Origin: Shewanella intestini | GTDB taxonomy: Bacteria > Pseudomonadota > Gammaproteobacteria > Enterobacterales > Shewanellaceae | NCBI RefSeq assembly: GCF_018221465.1 | Contig: NZ_JAAIKR010000010.1 | Span: forward strand, 62,001-126,000 | Direction: 5' to 3' | DNA: 64,000 nt | Shown: piece by piece, positions 17,801 through 27,033 of the stretch | How the letters are laid out: each line of letters begins with the position of its first letter | Numbering within the stretch: the first letter of the stretch is position 1 | The notes under the pieces: model-generated | What the model was told of the DNA's origin: nothing | Databases searched by the model: none | The model's input: the letters and a program-made list of their open reading frames with translations, nothing else | Translations under genes and position numbers: made by a program

Positions 17801-19717
17801 TTGTTGCATTTATCTATCCTAAATAAAGTACTCATACTTGTTTATTTAAGTACCATCATTGCATTGTGTGCTCAGGCAAGTGCTGATCAATTCGAACAAA
17901 CTCACTTTGAATCCAGAAATGATAAACAGCAACGCGCTGACGTTATTTTACTTGCGTTAGAAAATGGCATTACCGACCAAGAGGAATACCAACCTCTTTT
18001 TAATGAATTAGAAACCCTGCTGCAACCTGATGATATTCAACGTAAAAAACGTTATGTCCGTAATGTTTGTTGGTATCAACCTAGCAATACCACTCAAGAA
18101 GTTGATCAAGCCATTGCTTACGCTGATACACAAATATTGGTTTACGCTAAGCCCTATCCATCAACCATATTAACTGACTTACATTTGTGTCGAGGTTGGT
18201 ATAAACAATTAAACTCTTACACGCAAAGTGCTCATAAAGACCTTAACTTTGCCATCAACAGTGCCTACCAAATAGAAAACCCTCGCCTCATTGCTGACGG
18301 GCGCAGTATTCGCGGTTCAATGTATTCTTATCAAGGTAATTACAGCGCGGCTTTAGAAGATTTAATCACCGCACAGCAACTGTATGAATCAATCAATATG
18401 CCTTATTGGGCAACATATAACTTAGGTGAGCTAGCCGCTACCTATCGTCGCTTTGGTGATGCCACTACGGCATTGAAATATCAAAAACAACTAGAGCAAC
18501 GCTATATTGACGATGATAAAATATTTGATGCCAATGAACTTAGTATTCAAATTGGTTATTCATTAAGTACATTAAAGCGTTACGATGAGGCAATTAAACG
18601 CTTTAAAAAATCACGTCAATTTGCCATCGATAATGAAGACCCAATACTGGCAGCCGACATGGCAATCAGCATCGCTAGTGAATATATAAAACAAGGTAAG
18701 TTCAGCCAAGCTAAGTTATTAATTGAGCAAGAAAAAGATAATATTCCGAGTGATTTCAGCGCCCCATACAGTTATTTAACCTATACCCAAGCGCAATTAG
18801 CACACCATGAAAATCAGCCAACAAAAGCCCTTAAACTATTAAACCGTTCGCTTGAAGCGTTTGTAAAAAATAACAATCAACGTGGCATTAGCGATGTTGA
18901 AATGCTCACCAGTCAAGTTCATGCCAGTAATGAACAGTGGCACCAAGCATACATAGCATTGCAGCAATATTTAGTGACTCACAAAAAACTTGACCAAAAG
19001 CTACTAGATGAACGTAACGCAGAAATGCAGGCGCGTTTTGACACGTCAAAAATTAAACGAGAAAATCAATTATTGCTCAAAGCTGCTGAGGCTAAAGAGC
19101 AACGTTTAATGATGATGGAACGTAACGATGTATTGCAAATTATTGTGATAATTTTAAGTTCGATTATTTTGGTTTTCTTATCTATTTTTGCTTATAAATC
19201 ATTAATTAAACAACGTACCTTCCGCCAACTTGCATTAACTGATGAACTAACAGGGTTATCCAATCGCCGTGACACCTATAGCCATGGGCATCGATTTTTA
19301 AAACAAGCTATTAGTCAAAATAAGCCATTGTCGATTATTTCATTTGATGCTGATCATTTTAAAGCAGTGAATGACGCATTAGGTCATGACACTGGAGATA
19401 AGGTATTAATGAAGCTGGCCGAGCTTACCGCGACCATGATGCGTGACAGTGATATTGTTGGCCGAGTTGGCGGTGAAGAATTTCTCATTCTATTGCCTAA
19501 TATCAATAAAAATACCGCCGTTGAAATTGCCAAACGATTAATTTTGACTATTGAGAAATATGACTGGAATCAAGTTGCTCCGGGGTTAAGCCAAACCGTC
19601 AGCGCGGGGGTGAGCACCTTAGAAAACGAAACCACTTTAACCCCATTATTATTAAAAGCGGATAAAGCCCTTTACTCAGCCAAAGCATCTGGACGCAACT
19701 GTGTCGTTGCAGAATAA
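17801..19717 (+). CDS. TPR-repeat diguanylate cyclase (GGDEF)
   Basis: A 638-residue membrane protein making cyclic di-GMP. Order of parts: signal or TM helix (residues 5-28), a periplasmic helical region with TPR-like repeats (about 90-400), a coiled segment, TM2 (about 445-468, IIVIILSSIILVFLSIFAY), and a cytoplasmic GGDEF domain. The active-site loop is GGEEF near residue 557. The inhibitory I-site RxxD (RDSD) lies five residues before it, so product inhibition is expected. The start appears to be TTG (17801) after AAGAG; no upstream in-frame ATG is better. A second protein of the same design is encoded at 34333-36060. Confidence 0.9.
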   Translation: MLHLSILNKVLILVYLSTIIALCAQASADQFEQTHFESRNDKQQRADVILLALENGITDQEEYQPLFNELETLLQPDDIQRKKRYVRNVCWYQPSNTTQEVDQAIAYADTQILVYAKPYPSTILTDLHLCRGWYKQLNSYTQSAHKDLNFAINSAYQIENPRLIADGRSIRGSMYSYQGNYSAALEDLITAQQLYESINMPYWATYNLGELAATYRRFGDATTALKYQKQLEQRYIDDDKIFDANELSIQIGYSLSTLKRYDEAIKRFKKSRQFAIDNEDPILAADMAISIASEYIKQGKFSQAKLLIEQEKDNIPSDFSAPYSYLTYTQAQLAHHENQPTKALKLLNRSLEAFVKNNNQRGISDVEMLTSQVHASNEQWHQAYIALQQYLVTHKKLDQKLLDERNAEMQARFDTSKIKRENQLLLKAAEAKEQRLMMMERNDVLQIIVIILSSIILVFLSIFAYKSLIKQRTFRQLALTDELTGLSNRRDTYSHGHRFLKQAISQNKPLSIISFDADHFKAVNDALGHDTGDKVLMKLAELTATMMRDSDIVGRVGGEEFLILLPNINKNTAVEIAKRLILTIEKYDWNQVAPGLSQTVSAGVSTLENETTLTPLLLKADKALYSAKASGRNCVVAE

Positions 19718-19840
19718 TACAGCATTTCGTGGCCTTGGTAGCTATCATTGCGCGGTTCAAGCCAATTTTGACGATAAATAGTCGTAAAAAATACCTTGTA
19801 ACCGCTATAATTTGCCTGAGTTCTTAACAGGCCCTAAGTC

Positions 19841-21040
19841 ATGACCCACACACCCGCAGATAGCCATCCAATCAATATAGAACCGAAACCACAATTAACT
19901 GACGCCCAGTTAATTGAGCTTGCGCAGCAGATTAAACGCTGGGGGCAAGAACTTGGGTTTGCAAATATTGGCATTACCGATATTGATTTATCGGCACACG
20001 AACCCAAACTGCAAAGCTGGCTAGATAACCAATATCACGGTGAAATGGCTTATATGGCCAATCACGGCATGATGCGCGCACGGCCTGCTGAATTACACCC
20101 AGGAACAATTAGAGTGATCAGTGCCCGTATGGACTACTTACCGCCTAATGCAGGCTTTGCCGTTAATTTAGCCGATCCCAATTTAGGTTATATCTCGCGG
20201 TATGCCGGTGGGCGTGATTATCATAAACTCATGCGCCAACGTCTTAAAAAGCTTGGAGAGCGGATCTCATCCCATTGCGAACAGCTTCATTCAAGCCATC
20301 ATAACTTTCGTCCCTTTGTTGATTCCGCCCCAATTTTAGAACGCCAACTAGGTGATAATGCAGGTTTAGGTTGGACTGGCAAACATTCATTATTAATCGA
20401 CCCACAAGCTGGTAGTTGGTTCTTTTTAGGTGAGCTGTTGGTCGATATTGCGCTGCCAACTGATAAAGCGATAACGCCGCAATGCAATCAATGCGTGGCA
20501 TGCATTAAGTCATGCCCAACCAATGCCATTGTTGAAGATGGCGTTGTTGATGGCAGGCGCTGCATATCTTACCTAACGATTGAATTACAAGACGCCATTC
20601 CGCTGGAGTTTAGAGAAGCAATAGGTAACCGCATATATGGTTGCGATGACTGCCAACTTGTTTGCCCTTTTAATGGTCAGACACCATTAACTCAAGAAAA
20701 TGATTTCCATACCCGTGAAAAGCTAATTCAACCCGATTTACTCAATTTATTTTCTTGGGATGAAACCACTTTTTTGTCACTCACTCAAGGGAGTGCAATT
20801 CGGCGTATTGGCCATAGACGTTGGCTACGCAACATTGCAGTTGCACTAGGAAATGCCCCTTTTAACGATGCAATCGTATCGGCATTAGAGCACAAAAAAA
20901 ACAGCCAAGAAGTTGATGAAATGGTCATCGAGCATATCGACTGGGCACTTACAAAGCAGCGTCAACAACAAGCAAGCATAAACCGAAAAACTCAACGAGT
21001 GATAAGAACCGTTCAGCGCGGTATGCCCCGAGATGCTTAA
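19841..21040 (+). CDS. queG: Epoxyqueuosine reductase
   Basis: Catalyses the last step of queuosine synthesis on tRNA (reduction of epoxyqueuosine). The family uses cobalamin plus two [4Fe-4S] clusters. Of 399 residues, the N-terminal part carries the cobalamin-binding domain, including SARMDYL and FVDSAPILERQLGDNAGLGW (near residues 163-182). The ferredoxin part follows with CNQCVACIKSCPTNAI and GCDDCQLVCPFN. A HEAT-like C-terminal region ends the protein. In many proteobacteria the gene sits near tsaE/amiB, which is not so here. It is one of several B12-linked features between 19.8 and 26.9 kb. Confidence 0.95.
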   Translation: MTHTPADSHPINIEPKPQLTDAQLIELAQQIKRWGQELGFANIGITDIDLSAHEPKLQSWLDNQYHGEMAYMANHGMMRARPAELHPGTIRVISARMDYLPPNAGFAVNLADPNLGYISRYAGGRDYHKLMRQRLKKLGERISSHCEQLHSSHHNFRPFVDSAPILERQLGDNAGLGWTGKHSLLIDPQAGSWFFLGELLVDIALPTDKAITPQCNQCVACIKSCPTNAIVEDGVVDGRRCISYLTIELQDAIPLEFREAIGNRIYGCDDCQLVCPFNGQTPLTQENDFHTREKLIQPDLLNLFSWDETTFLSLTQGSAIRRIGHRRWLRNIAVALGNAPFNDAIVSALEHKKNSQEVDEMVIEHIDWALTKQRQQQASINRKTQRVIRTVQRGMPRDA

Positions 21041-21257
21041 TGCATGTTAGGTAGCGTTGATGCCGTACCTGTAAAGCAAAGGGCTAAATAAGTAAATAAC
21101 CGAAATAAAGCGAAAGGATAAGTTGCGGCGCGATAAACTCAGGTAACACAGACGACTATTTGCCGCTGAACGGATATTTATAATAAGTAAACTAAATACG
21201 GATTTATTAACAAGACGAGTTATTGCCTACATCATCAACAATGTAGGCTTACGTTTT

Positions 21258-21557
21258 TTAGCGTTTTGGACGAGGTAATTTAGGCAGCTCAAGGCCAATA
21301 TAAACTAAGCGTACTAAAAAAGGTAAGAGTGACAATAAAATGCCCCAAAATGCCAACGGATAAAAGAGTGATTTACCACTACAGATCGGAAGAGATTGGT
21401 AAACGCATCGATGATCAAGTACCTGAACATCCGTTAATGCATATCCTTGTGATGCCGCTGTCACTAAATCATAAGAAAATGTTGCCTGAGCAAAAGCGGA
21501 AATAGGCAAACATAATAAACACAGTATAAGCATTGCTGTTAATCGCTTCAAAAACAT
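21258..21557 (-). CDS. Small secreted/membrane protein of unknown function
   Basis: A 99-residue product starting at ATG 21557, preceded by an excellent GGGGAGGAAAT ribosome-binding sequence (the frame opens further upstream at 21590, but that start lacks one). It has a signal peptide (about residues 1-24, ending ISAFA), two cysteines in HRCVYQSLPIC, and a second hydrophobic helix (FWGILLSLLPFLVRLVYIGL) before a basic tail. No family recognised. Single gene, facing queG convergently. Confidence 0.7.
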   Translation of the reverse strand: MFLKRLTAMLILCLLCLPISAFAQATFSYDLVTAASQGYALTDVQVLDHRCVYQSLPICSGKSLFYPLAFWGILLSLLPFLVRLVYIGLELPKLPRPKR

Positions 21558-21590
21558 ATTTCCTCCCCAAAATTTAATCACTAAAGGCAT

Positions 21591-21919
21591 GCATCACTCA
21601 TCGCGTTTAATGTGCGCTAGCGATTGCTTGTATCAATATGACTCTAAAGTAATATGGAAAGTTCATCTAGATAAAGTGCTAATTTTACTAATTTTTTATT
21701 TTATTGATCTTCGATCAATTTTATACAAAAAGTGAATCCAAATCACAGGTTCTCTCTTTAAATCTGTGTGTGAATTGTTAACAATATTCACTTATGAATG
21801 TTTTTGTTGTACTAACAACATTAACAATGTGCTGGCTCAAACTTAATCTAACACTCTGTTTTTAAAGTGCAATTTGGATTACCTTACAATCATTCAAGCA
21901 GGTTCTTATCAATAGTTTT
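21591..21919. other. AT-rich gene-free stretch
   Basis: Between the small membrane protein and the metE remnant. No ORF and no further MetE similarity could be read on the minus strand. The segment near 21750-21790 (AAATCACAGG ... CTGTGTGTGAATTGTTAAC) is AT-rich promoter-like sequence for the gene ending at 21258. Confidence 0.35.
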
Positions 21920-22704
21920 TTAAATACGGTTAATAATATCAACAACTTGAGAGATATTTGGTGAATAAATATCTTCACGAGCGAATAACCAATATAAAAT
22001 GATCACCAACCCAGTCAAGATGCCTTTTAAAGGTTTATTCATTAAGCTTGGGGCGTAAGTTCTCCATTCAAAGGTCATCGCCTGCAAACTCGATATCAAC
22101 ATGGAGCAATGGCGGTTTAACGCCGCATGAACAATAATGTTGCTTCCAAATATTTTCGGTAAAGGCCAACCCATTAAGCCATTAAGTCATTAAGCCATTG
22201 TTCAAAATACGCAACCATATCATCATGCTTAGCCTCACCATGAACTAACACATCTATCCCCTATCGCGACTGTCGTTCAATGGTATTTTTAATCACCTTT
22301 TTAATTGGGTTTGGTATTGCGCTTGTTCAATTTCCCCCTTGCGCCAACGATTATGTCCCCATCTAATGGATGGCATTTGCAAAAATCACTGATTATTGGT
22401 CATGGCGGCAAGTTTAACGCTTGTTGCTGCGTGAGTTATCTTAGCTCAAATGTTTGTGAACGCGTAAAGTCACGCTCAGCTAAGCTCACTTACTTTTGTT
22501 AGCACGTCATCGTAATAAGCAAAGTCATCCACTGCAACTGAGTCAATTGCTGCACCAACTTCCCATGGCCAATGAGGGTTTTAATGCTAAAGCCACTTAT
22601 TGACATTAGTTTTGATTAATTTCACCACGCCAATATTGCTCTAAAGCAAGTGTTAATTCCCGTTGATGACCCATTCATAGAGAGCCTAATGTTGTAACTT
22701 TCAT
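21920..22704 (-). pseudogene. metE: Decayed metE (B12-independent methionine synthase)
   Basis: Reading the minus strand from ATG 22704 gives MKVTTLGSL, a TGA stop (22677-22675), then GHQRELTLALEQYWRGEIN, matching the MetE N terminus (TLGFPRVGLRREL...YWAGN). After stops and a frame change comes IDSVAVDDFAYYDDVL, equivalent to MetE IDLLPVGDFAWYDHVL. Then about 380 codons are missing. From 22368 the C-terminal domain resumes (RWRKGEIEQAQYQTQLK, then GIDVLVHGEAKHDDMVAYF, then [20 protein letters not shown] and REDI), broken by several stops and shifts. The last about 170 residues, including zinc ligands, are absent. Only 785 bases remain of about 2.3 kb. It lies divergent to metR, the normal position of metE. 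Similarity was judged against E. coli MetE from memory. Confidence 0.88.
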
Positions 22705-22759
22705 ACTAAATACGCCCTTAACAATTATTACATGTTACTTTTATGTAAAAAAGCAACGC

Positions 22760-22783
22760 AGGCGTCTGGACGTCTAGAAGTTT
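22760..22783. promoter_or_regulatory. Candidate MetJ operator (three met boxes)
   Basis: Three adjacent 8-mers AGGCGTCT-GGACGTCT-AGAAGTTT match the MetJ met-box consensus AGACGTCT with 7/8, 7/8 and 5/8 identities. They lie between the decayed metE and metR, where MetJ (with S-adenosylmethionine) would repress both directions. Confidence 0.72.
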
Positions 22784-22831
22784 GTTGTGATAGTCTTAAC
22801 CTCATCAATCGACTTGATTTCAATGGTGACG

Positions 22832-22844
22832 TGAACAAAATTCA
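22832..22844. promoter_or_regulatory. Candidate MetR binding site
   Basis: TGAACAAAATTCA fits the MetR consensus TGAA-N5-TTCA exactly. It lies 12 bases before the metR start codon, consistent with autoregulation and, before decay, activation of metE. Confidence 0.7.
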
Positions 22845-22856
22845 TGTGGAGATAAT

Positions 22857-23759
22857 ATGATAGAGCTAAGACACCTTCGTACTTTAATGGCGCTAAAAGA
22901 GAGCGGCAGTTTAGCTGGAGCGGCAAAGAAACGTTTCGTGACACAATCAGCTTTGTCGCATCAAATTAAAGAACTTGAAACCCGAATAAACTCAGCTATT
23001 TTCGTGCGTAAGAGTAAACCACTGGCGTTCACGCATGAAGGTGCTCGGCTACTGAACCTCGCTGAAGAAATTTTACCAAAAGTCATTGAGACTGAGTCTG
23101 ATTTAAAACGTGGCTTAGAAGGTGAAACCCAACAGTTTAAGCTCGGCATTGAATGCCATAGTTGCTTTAAATGGTTAATGCCTGTTATTGAAAAATTCAA
23201 ATTAATTGAACCACAAGCACAGATTGATATTTCAAGCCGTTATGCATTTGACTCTTTAAACGCATTAGAAACAGGTGAGTTAGACATTGTGTTGAGCTCA
23301 GATCCTGTTCCAGGGCACACCATCGCATATCAACACTTATTCGACTTTGAAGTGAAACTATTGGTATCTACTGAACATGAGTTAGCTTCTCAGTCTGTCG
23401 TTTACCCAGCTCAATTAGCCCAACAACCGATTATCAGTTATCCCGTTGCCATCACTAAATTAGATTTGTATAAGCACTTTCTTGAACCTGCGGGGGTAGA
23501 GCATGGGGTGCAAAAACAATGTGAGTTAACGCCAATGTTATTGCAACGGGTTGCTTGTAATGACGGAGTGACAACATTGCCGAATTGGTCGATTAATGAA
23601 GGACAAGGCATGAGCCTAAAAGCATTGAAATTAGGTAATGAAGGACTCACAAGGCCGCTATTTGGTGCTTACCGACGTAATGCCACAAATACCAACCTTA
23701 TTAATAAATGGTTTGAACTCGTTGCCCAAGAAGGTATTAAATTACAACGGGTTAATTAA
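22857..23759 (+). CDS. metR: LysR-family methionine regulator MetR
   Basis: A 300-residue LysR-type activator that senses homocysteine and controls metE, metH and related genes. The N-terminal winged HTH is typical (IELRHLRTLMALKESGSLAG, then QSALSHQIKELE), followed by a substrate-binding-like effector domain. Assignment as MetR rests on the characteristic start MIELRHLRTL, the position divergent to a recognisable metE remnant, and the TGAA-N5-TTCA box. The ORF is intact although its best-known local target is dead. GGAGA precedes the ATG. The 3' end overlaps the convergent HDOD gene by 18 bases. Confidence 0.92.
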   Translation: MIELRHLRTLMALKESGSLAGAAKKRFVTQSALSHQIKELETRINSAIFVRKSKPLAFTHEGARLLNLAEEILPKVIETESDLKRGLEGETQQFKLGIECHSCFKWLMPVIEKFKLIEPQAQIDISSRYAFDSLNALETGELDIVLSSDPVPGHTIAYQHLFDFEVKLLVSTEHELASQSVVYPAQLAQQPIISYPVAITKLDLYKHFLEPAGVEHGVQKQCELTPMLLQRVACNDGVTTLPNWSINEGQGMSLKALKLGNEGLTRPLFGAYRRNATNTNLINKWFELVAQEGIKLQRVN

Positions 23760-24482
23760 TAAACCACGTTTAGACAATACTTTGCGTAACACTAGCCCAG
23801 CCGAATTGGGGTTTTGTGTTTGCGCAAGGTTATGAGCAATCATAAATTCACTACGCAACTCTTCATCTAGACCTAATGATTCAAATGCCTCAACAGATAA
23901 AATTTGCTGTTGTTTATCGATAATGGCTTTCACAATTCGTAGTGACAATGGGGGTTCTGCGTCTGCGTTTAAGTAAGCAAATGCCGTTAAGGTAATGACC
24001 TGACCAAACACACTAAATAACGCTAATGTTTGAACTTCATCAGCATCGATCGCTAATTTGTTGCCTGCATCTTCTTCCTGCCTTAACACCTCTAACGATG
24101 ATACGGCAATATCTTCAGTTAACTGCCAGTAACCGTGCACTAATTTACGGTAAGGCTCATCAAGTGAGTCAAGGCGTTCTTTTAAATAAAATGCAAATGC
24201 ATAACGATAGATATTCACTTGCCCTAAGCGAATTAGCGCATCTTTAACACTGCGGTTTTTTGATTGCACAACACCAGCTGCTTGCGCGGTATTGGCTCTA
24301 ATTAACAAGTGCGCTGCTAGCGCAGGATCTGCTGAAACCGTATCAATAACAATACGAATATCAGCTTCATTAATTAGGGCTTTTTTTAATGGTGTGAGTA
24401 TATCTCTGCGACCAAGCACCTGTTCTTCATTAGAAATAATTGCGCGGACTTGATCATAAACATCTTGCTCGAGTGTCGTCAT
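23742..24482 (-). CDS. HDOD-like domain protein
   Basis: A 246-residue soluble helical protein. The pattern ADIRIVIDTVSADPALAAHLLIRANTA and then SVKDALIRLGQVNIYRYAF is that of HDOD domains, which are HD-related regulatory domains lacking the catalytic residues and often linked to signalling. ATG 24482 (with AAGGTG upstream) is preferred to TTG 24515. Convergent and overlapping with metR by 18 bases. Target unknown. Confidence 0.75.
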   Translation of the reverse strand: MTTLEQDVYDQVRAIISNEEQVLGRRDILTPLKKALINEADIRIVIDTVSADPALAAHLLIRANTAQAAGVVQSKNRSVKDALIRLGQVNIYRYAFAFYLKERLDSLDEPYRKLVHGYWQLTEDIAVSSLEVLRQEEDAGNKLAIDADEVQTLALFSVFGQVITLTAFAYLNADAEPPLSLRIVKAIIDKQQQILSVEAFESLGLDEELRSEFMIAHNLAQTQNPNSAGLVLRKVLSKRGLLINPL

Positions 24483-24564
24483 ATTTGCTGAGCACCTTGT
24501 AACTTTATATTGCAACCGAATTTAGCGACTAACCTGATACTAGGTCAAGCATTCTGTACAAAGA

Positions 24565-24597
24565 AAATAAAAAAGCCAACAAATTTATGTTGGCTTG
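24565..24597 (-). terminator. Terminator of the TonB receptor gene
   Basis: On the minus strand AAGCCAAC...GTTGGCTT is followed by a T-run, about 30 bases past the receptor stop codon. Confidence 0.75.
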
Positions 24598-24625
24598 GTA
24601 ATCGATGAACAACAAATAGTATAAC

Positions 24626-26590
24626 TTAGAAACGATATCCTGCAGTTAACCGAACCTCACGCCCTGTCCCAGCATAAAAGCCACTGCCCCAAACAGAAAA
24701 ATAACCTGCTGCAACATATTTTTTATCGGTAAGATTGTCGACACGTAAACTTGCTTGCCAATTATGTTGTTGAAAATTTATCGAAAGATGAGTTAATAGA
24801 TAACTTGATAGTTTTTCACCCACATTGCCATTATCGCCTTCCATATAACGCTCCGCGGTATAGACTCCTTCAGCAAAAAATTGCCAATTATCATTCAAAT
24901 CATAACTGAGAAAACTACGCCCTGAGTGCTCTGCTACCCATGACAACGCATTGCCTTGATTTTCACCTTCAGTAAACTCAGCATCAATGTAGTTATATTC
25001 AACGCCAAGCAACCAGTCTTTAGCAAAATTAAGCTTATATTGCCCACTCACTCCATAACGTTTTGAAGCATCGGCATTAATGTTGGCACCGCTACCTGTT
25101 GGGCCGTCGGTGCGGCTACCGTCATAAACAATTTCATCTTCTAAGTCTAAACGATACACATTAAGGCTTAAGGTTTGAGCGCTAGTTGTCCAGTCCCATC
25201 CTGCTTCATAAGAGCGCCCGGTCTGTGGGTCTAAGCCAAACGTAGTTATTGGGGTAAAGGCTTGCTCATCGATTTTAGCGAATCGAAAATTATCATCTGC
25301 GCGGATATAAAAACGCTGATGCCGGTTAGGTCTAAAATTTAGCCCTAATTCAAATGCATGAGCGTCATTGTCTAGCGTTACTCCTGTTGGATATAAGGTT
25401 CTGTCGGTTAAATCATCGCTCACATCGCTATAGCGACCACCGACGACATAAGATAATTGCGCTGTAAGTGGCACAGTTGCTTGCACAAATGCACTTGTCA
25501 TTGTTTGAGTGTTGTTTCTAACGGTATAAGCTGAATCAAAATCTGCTTTTCCGATTAGCAAGTCAACGCCGCCGATCAATGTCATCTCACCATGGTCTAG
25601 AACATATTTACCAATGGCTTTCGGTAAAAAGCTAAACTGACTGCGTTCATTGGTACTCGGACCAAAAATATTGGCAGTACTAAGCGTGTCGGTATAACTT
25701 GCTTCGACATTTACAGCCCATTGCTGACTAAGTTGTCTTTGATAACCTGAGCGCACAGATGTCGTCATCTGATGCGAGTCATTAATTGAGGTGTTGTTAG
25801 ACAAACGAGGATCAAGCTGATATTCGCTTTGTGTTAATGCCCCTGGCACTTGGCGATAATCATCAAAATAGTTCGACTCAACAAAAAAGTCTTGTGCGTC
25901 ATCTTTGTATTGAATACGCCCTAAAATTGAGCCAGTTTTATTTTCATTATTTTGACGATAATTATCTGACTTAAGATGACTACCAGCTAAAAAGTAACGC
26001 CAATTAGCTGAGATCTCTCCTGCAATATCACCTTTAACTTCATAAGTATTAAAGCTGCCACCTGACAGCTGTAACCCACCGCCGCTACCGTTAGGCGCTT
26101 TGGTGATGATATTAATCACCCCGCCTACCGCTTGATCGCCATATATCACCCCTGCAGACCCAGAGAGGATTTCAATTCGTTCAACTTGATTTAACGGTAC
26201 AGAGTCGATACTGGGCGCGGCGATATCAATGTTATTTAATCGACGCCCATCAACCATGATCAAGGTGTTATTACTCGCACCAGAAGCACTAAAACCACGC
26301 ATTGAAAAGGTTGCCCCCGAGCCATTGTCAGCCACTTGAATCCCGCTGCGATTACGCAATAAGTTAGTGACGTTTGTCGCCCCGCTTAATTGAATTTCAG
26401 CTGAATCAATTACGGTGACATTAGCGGCCATGTTCATTGGTGTGGTTTCGCTACGGCCAATGACCACTATATTTTCCATGGTCTCATCCGTTGCCGATTG
26501 AGTGACAGGTGTTTGTGCGCCCACATGAGCGGAGGTGAAACTGAACACAGCAGTAATGGCAACTGCTGTTAACGTTAATTTAGTACCCAT
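24626..26590 (-). CDS. btuB: TonB-dependent outer-membrane receptor, probable cobalamin transporter
   Basis: A 654-residue outer-membrane receptor. Signal peptide at about residues 1-25, TonB box near 36-45 (MENIVVIGRS), plug domain (about 50-160, with NTLIMVDGRRLNNIDIA and GVIYGDQAVGGVINIITK), then a 22-strand-type barrel ending in aromatic residues (TAGYRF). The substrate is inferred from the cobalamin riboswitch directly upstream, which strongly suggests vitamin B12 or a corrinoid. No btuCDF genes are linked here. AGGAGTTAAAGGT precedes the ATG. Without the riboswitch I could only have called a generic receptor. Confidence 0.88.
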   Translation of the reverse strand: MGTKLTLTAVAITAVFSFTSAHVGAQTPVTQSATDETMENIVVIGRSETTPMNMAANVTVIDSAEIQLSGATNVTNLLRNRSGIQVADNGSGATFSMRGFSASGASNNTLIMVDGRRLNNIDIAAPSIDSVPLNQVERIEILSGSAGVIYGDQAVGGVINIITKAPNGSGGGLQLSGGSFNTYEVKGDIAGEISANWRYFLAGSHLKSDNYRQNNENKTGSILGRIQYKDDAQDFFVESNYFDDYRQVPGALTQSEYQLDPRLSNNTSINDSHQMTTSVRSGYQRQLSQQWAVNVEASYTDTLSTANIFGPSTNERSQFSFLPKAIGKYVLDHGEMTLIGGVDLLIGKADFDSAYTVRNNTQTMTSAFVQATVPLTAQLSYVVGGRYSDVSDDLTDRTLYPTGVTLDNDAHAFELGLNFRPNRHQRFYIRADDNFRFAKIDEQAFTPITTFGLDPQTGRSYEAGWDWTTSAQTLSLNVYRLDLEDEIVYDGSRTDGPTGSGANINADASKRYGVSGQYKLNFAKDWLLGVEYNYIDAEFTEGENQGNALSWVAEHSGRSFLSYDLNDNWQFFAEGVYTAERYMEGDNGNVGEKLSSYLLTHLSINFQQHNWQASLRVDNLTDKKYVAAGYFSVWGSGFYAGTGREVRLTAGYRF

Positions 26591-26697
26591 TTACCTTTAA
26601 CTCCTAAAAGGAAAAATGGGGCAGGAGCGCCGTAATATACACAAAAATAACTAATTTAAGTCTATTTAGGCATATTACACTTCGAGATCTGCCCACC

Positions 26698-26724
26698 GAA
26701 ATCATCGAAATCATCGAAATCATC
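26698..26724. repeat. Three tandem copies of a 9-base unit
   Basis: GAAATCATC is repeated three times exactly, between the riboswitch core and the receptor start codon. It may be a slippage-prone spot in the 5' leader. Confidence 0.8.
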
Positions 26725-26728
26725 TTTA

Positions 26729-26886
26729 GGGCCGGTCTCCGGACTTAGGTTACATGAGCATGCTCAAACAAGTTTAAGATTAACGTCATATGCACGCCTT
26801 AAACTTTTACCATTCACCGTTGCGGGGGCAGTAACAGCTTTGCACTATTTTCCCGATTATCCAATAACTTATCAGTTATCAGCACC
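26729..26886 (-). promoter_or_regulatory. Cobalamin (B12) riboswitch
   Basis: On the minus strand the conserved parts appear in order: GGTGCTGATAAC, GGGAAAATAGTGCAAAGC, the B12-box core CTGCCCCCGCAACGGT, and the closing AGTCCGGAGACCGGCC. This is the AdoCbl riboswitch layout. It lies 139 bases upstream of the TonB receptor start, so B12 should repress receptor expression. Confidence 0.93.
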
Positions 26887-27033
26887 ACAAAAGATTGACT
26901 TATTATTTCTCTATCCAGAGAAATATAACAGGCGATATTATATACAGAGATGGATATTTAGGAAGCACTAATTTAACAATAAAAACATCGCGGTAACAAA
27001 GGCGATTTAAGGATGACAGAAGGGATGTCAGAG

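Noticed and set aside
22305-22502. Plus-strand ORF of 65 codons in the metR upstream area
   Set aside because: It is the antisense shadow of the metE remnant; the minus strand of the same interval reads MetE-like sequence.
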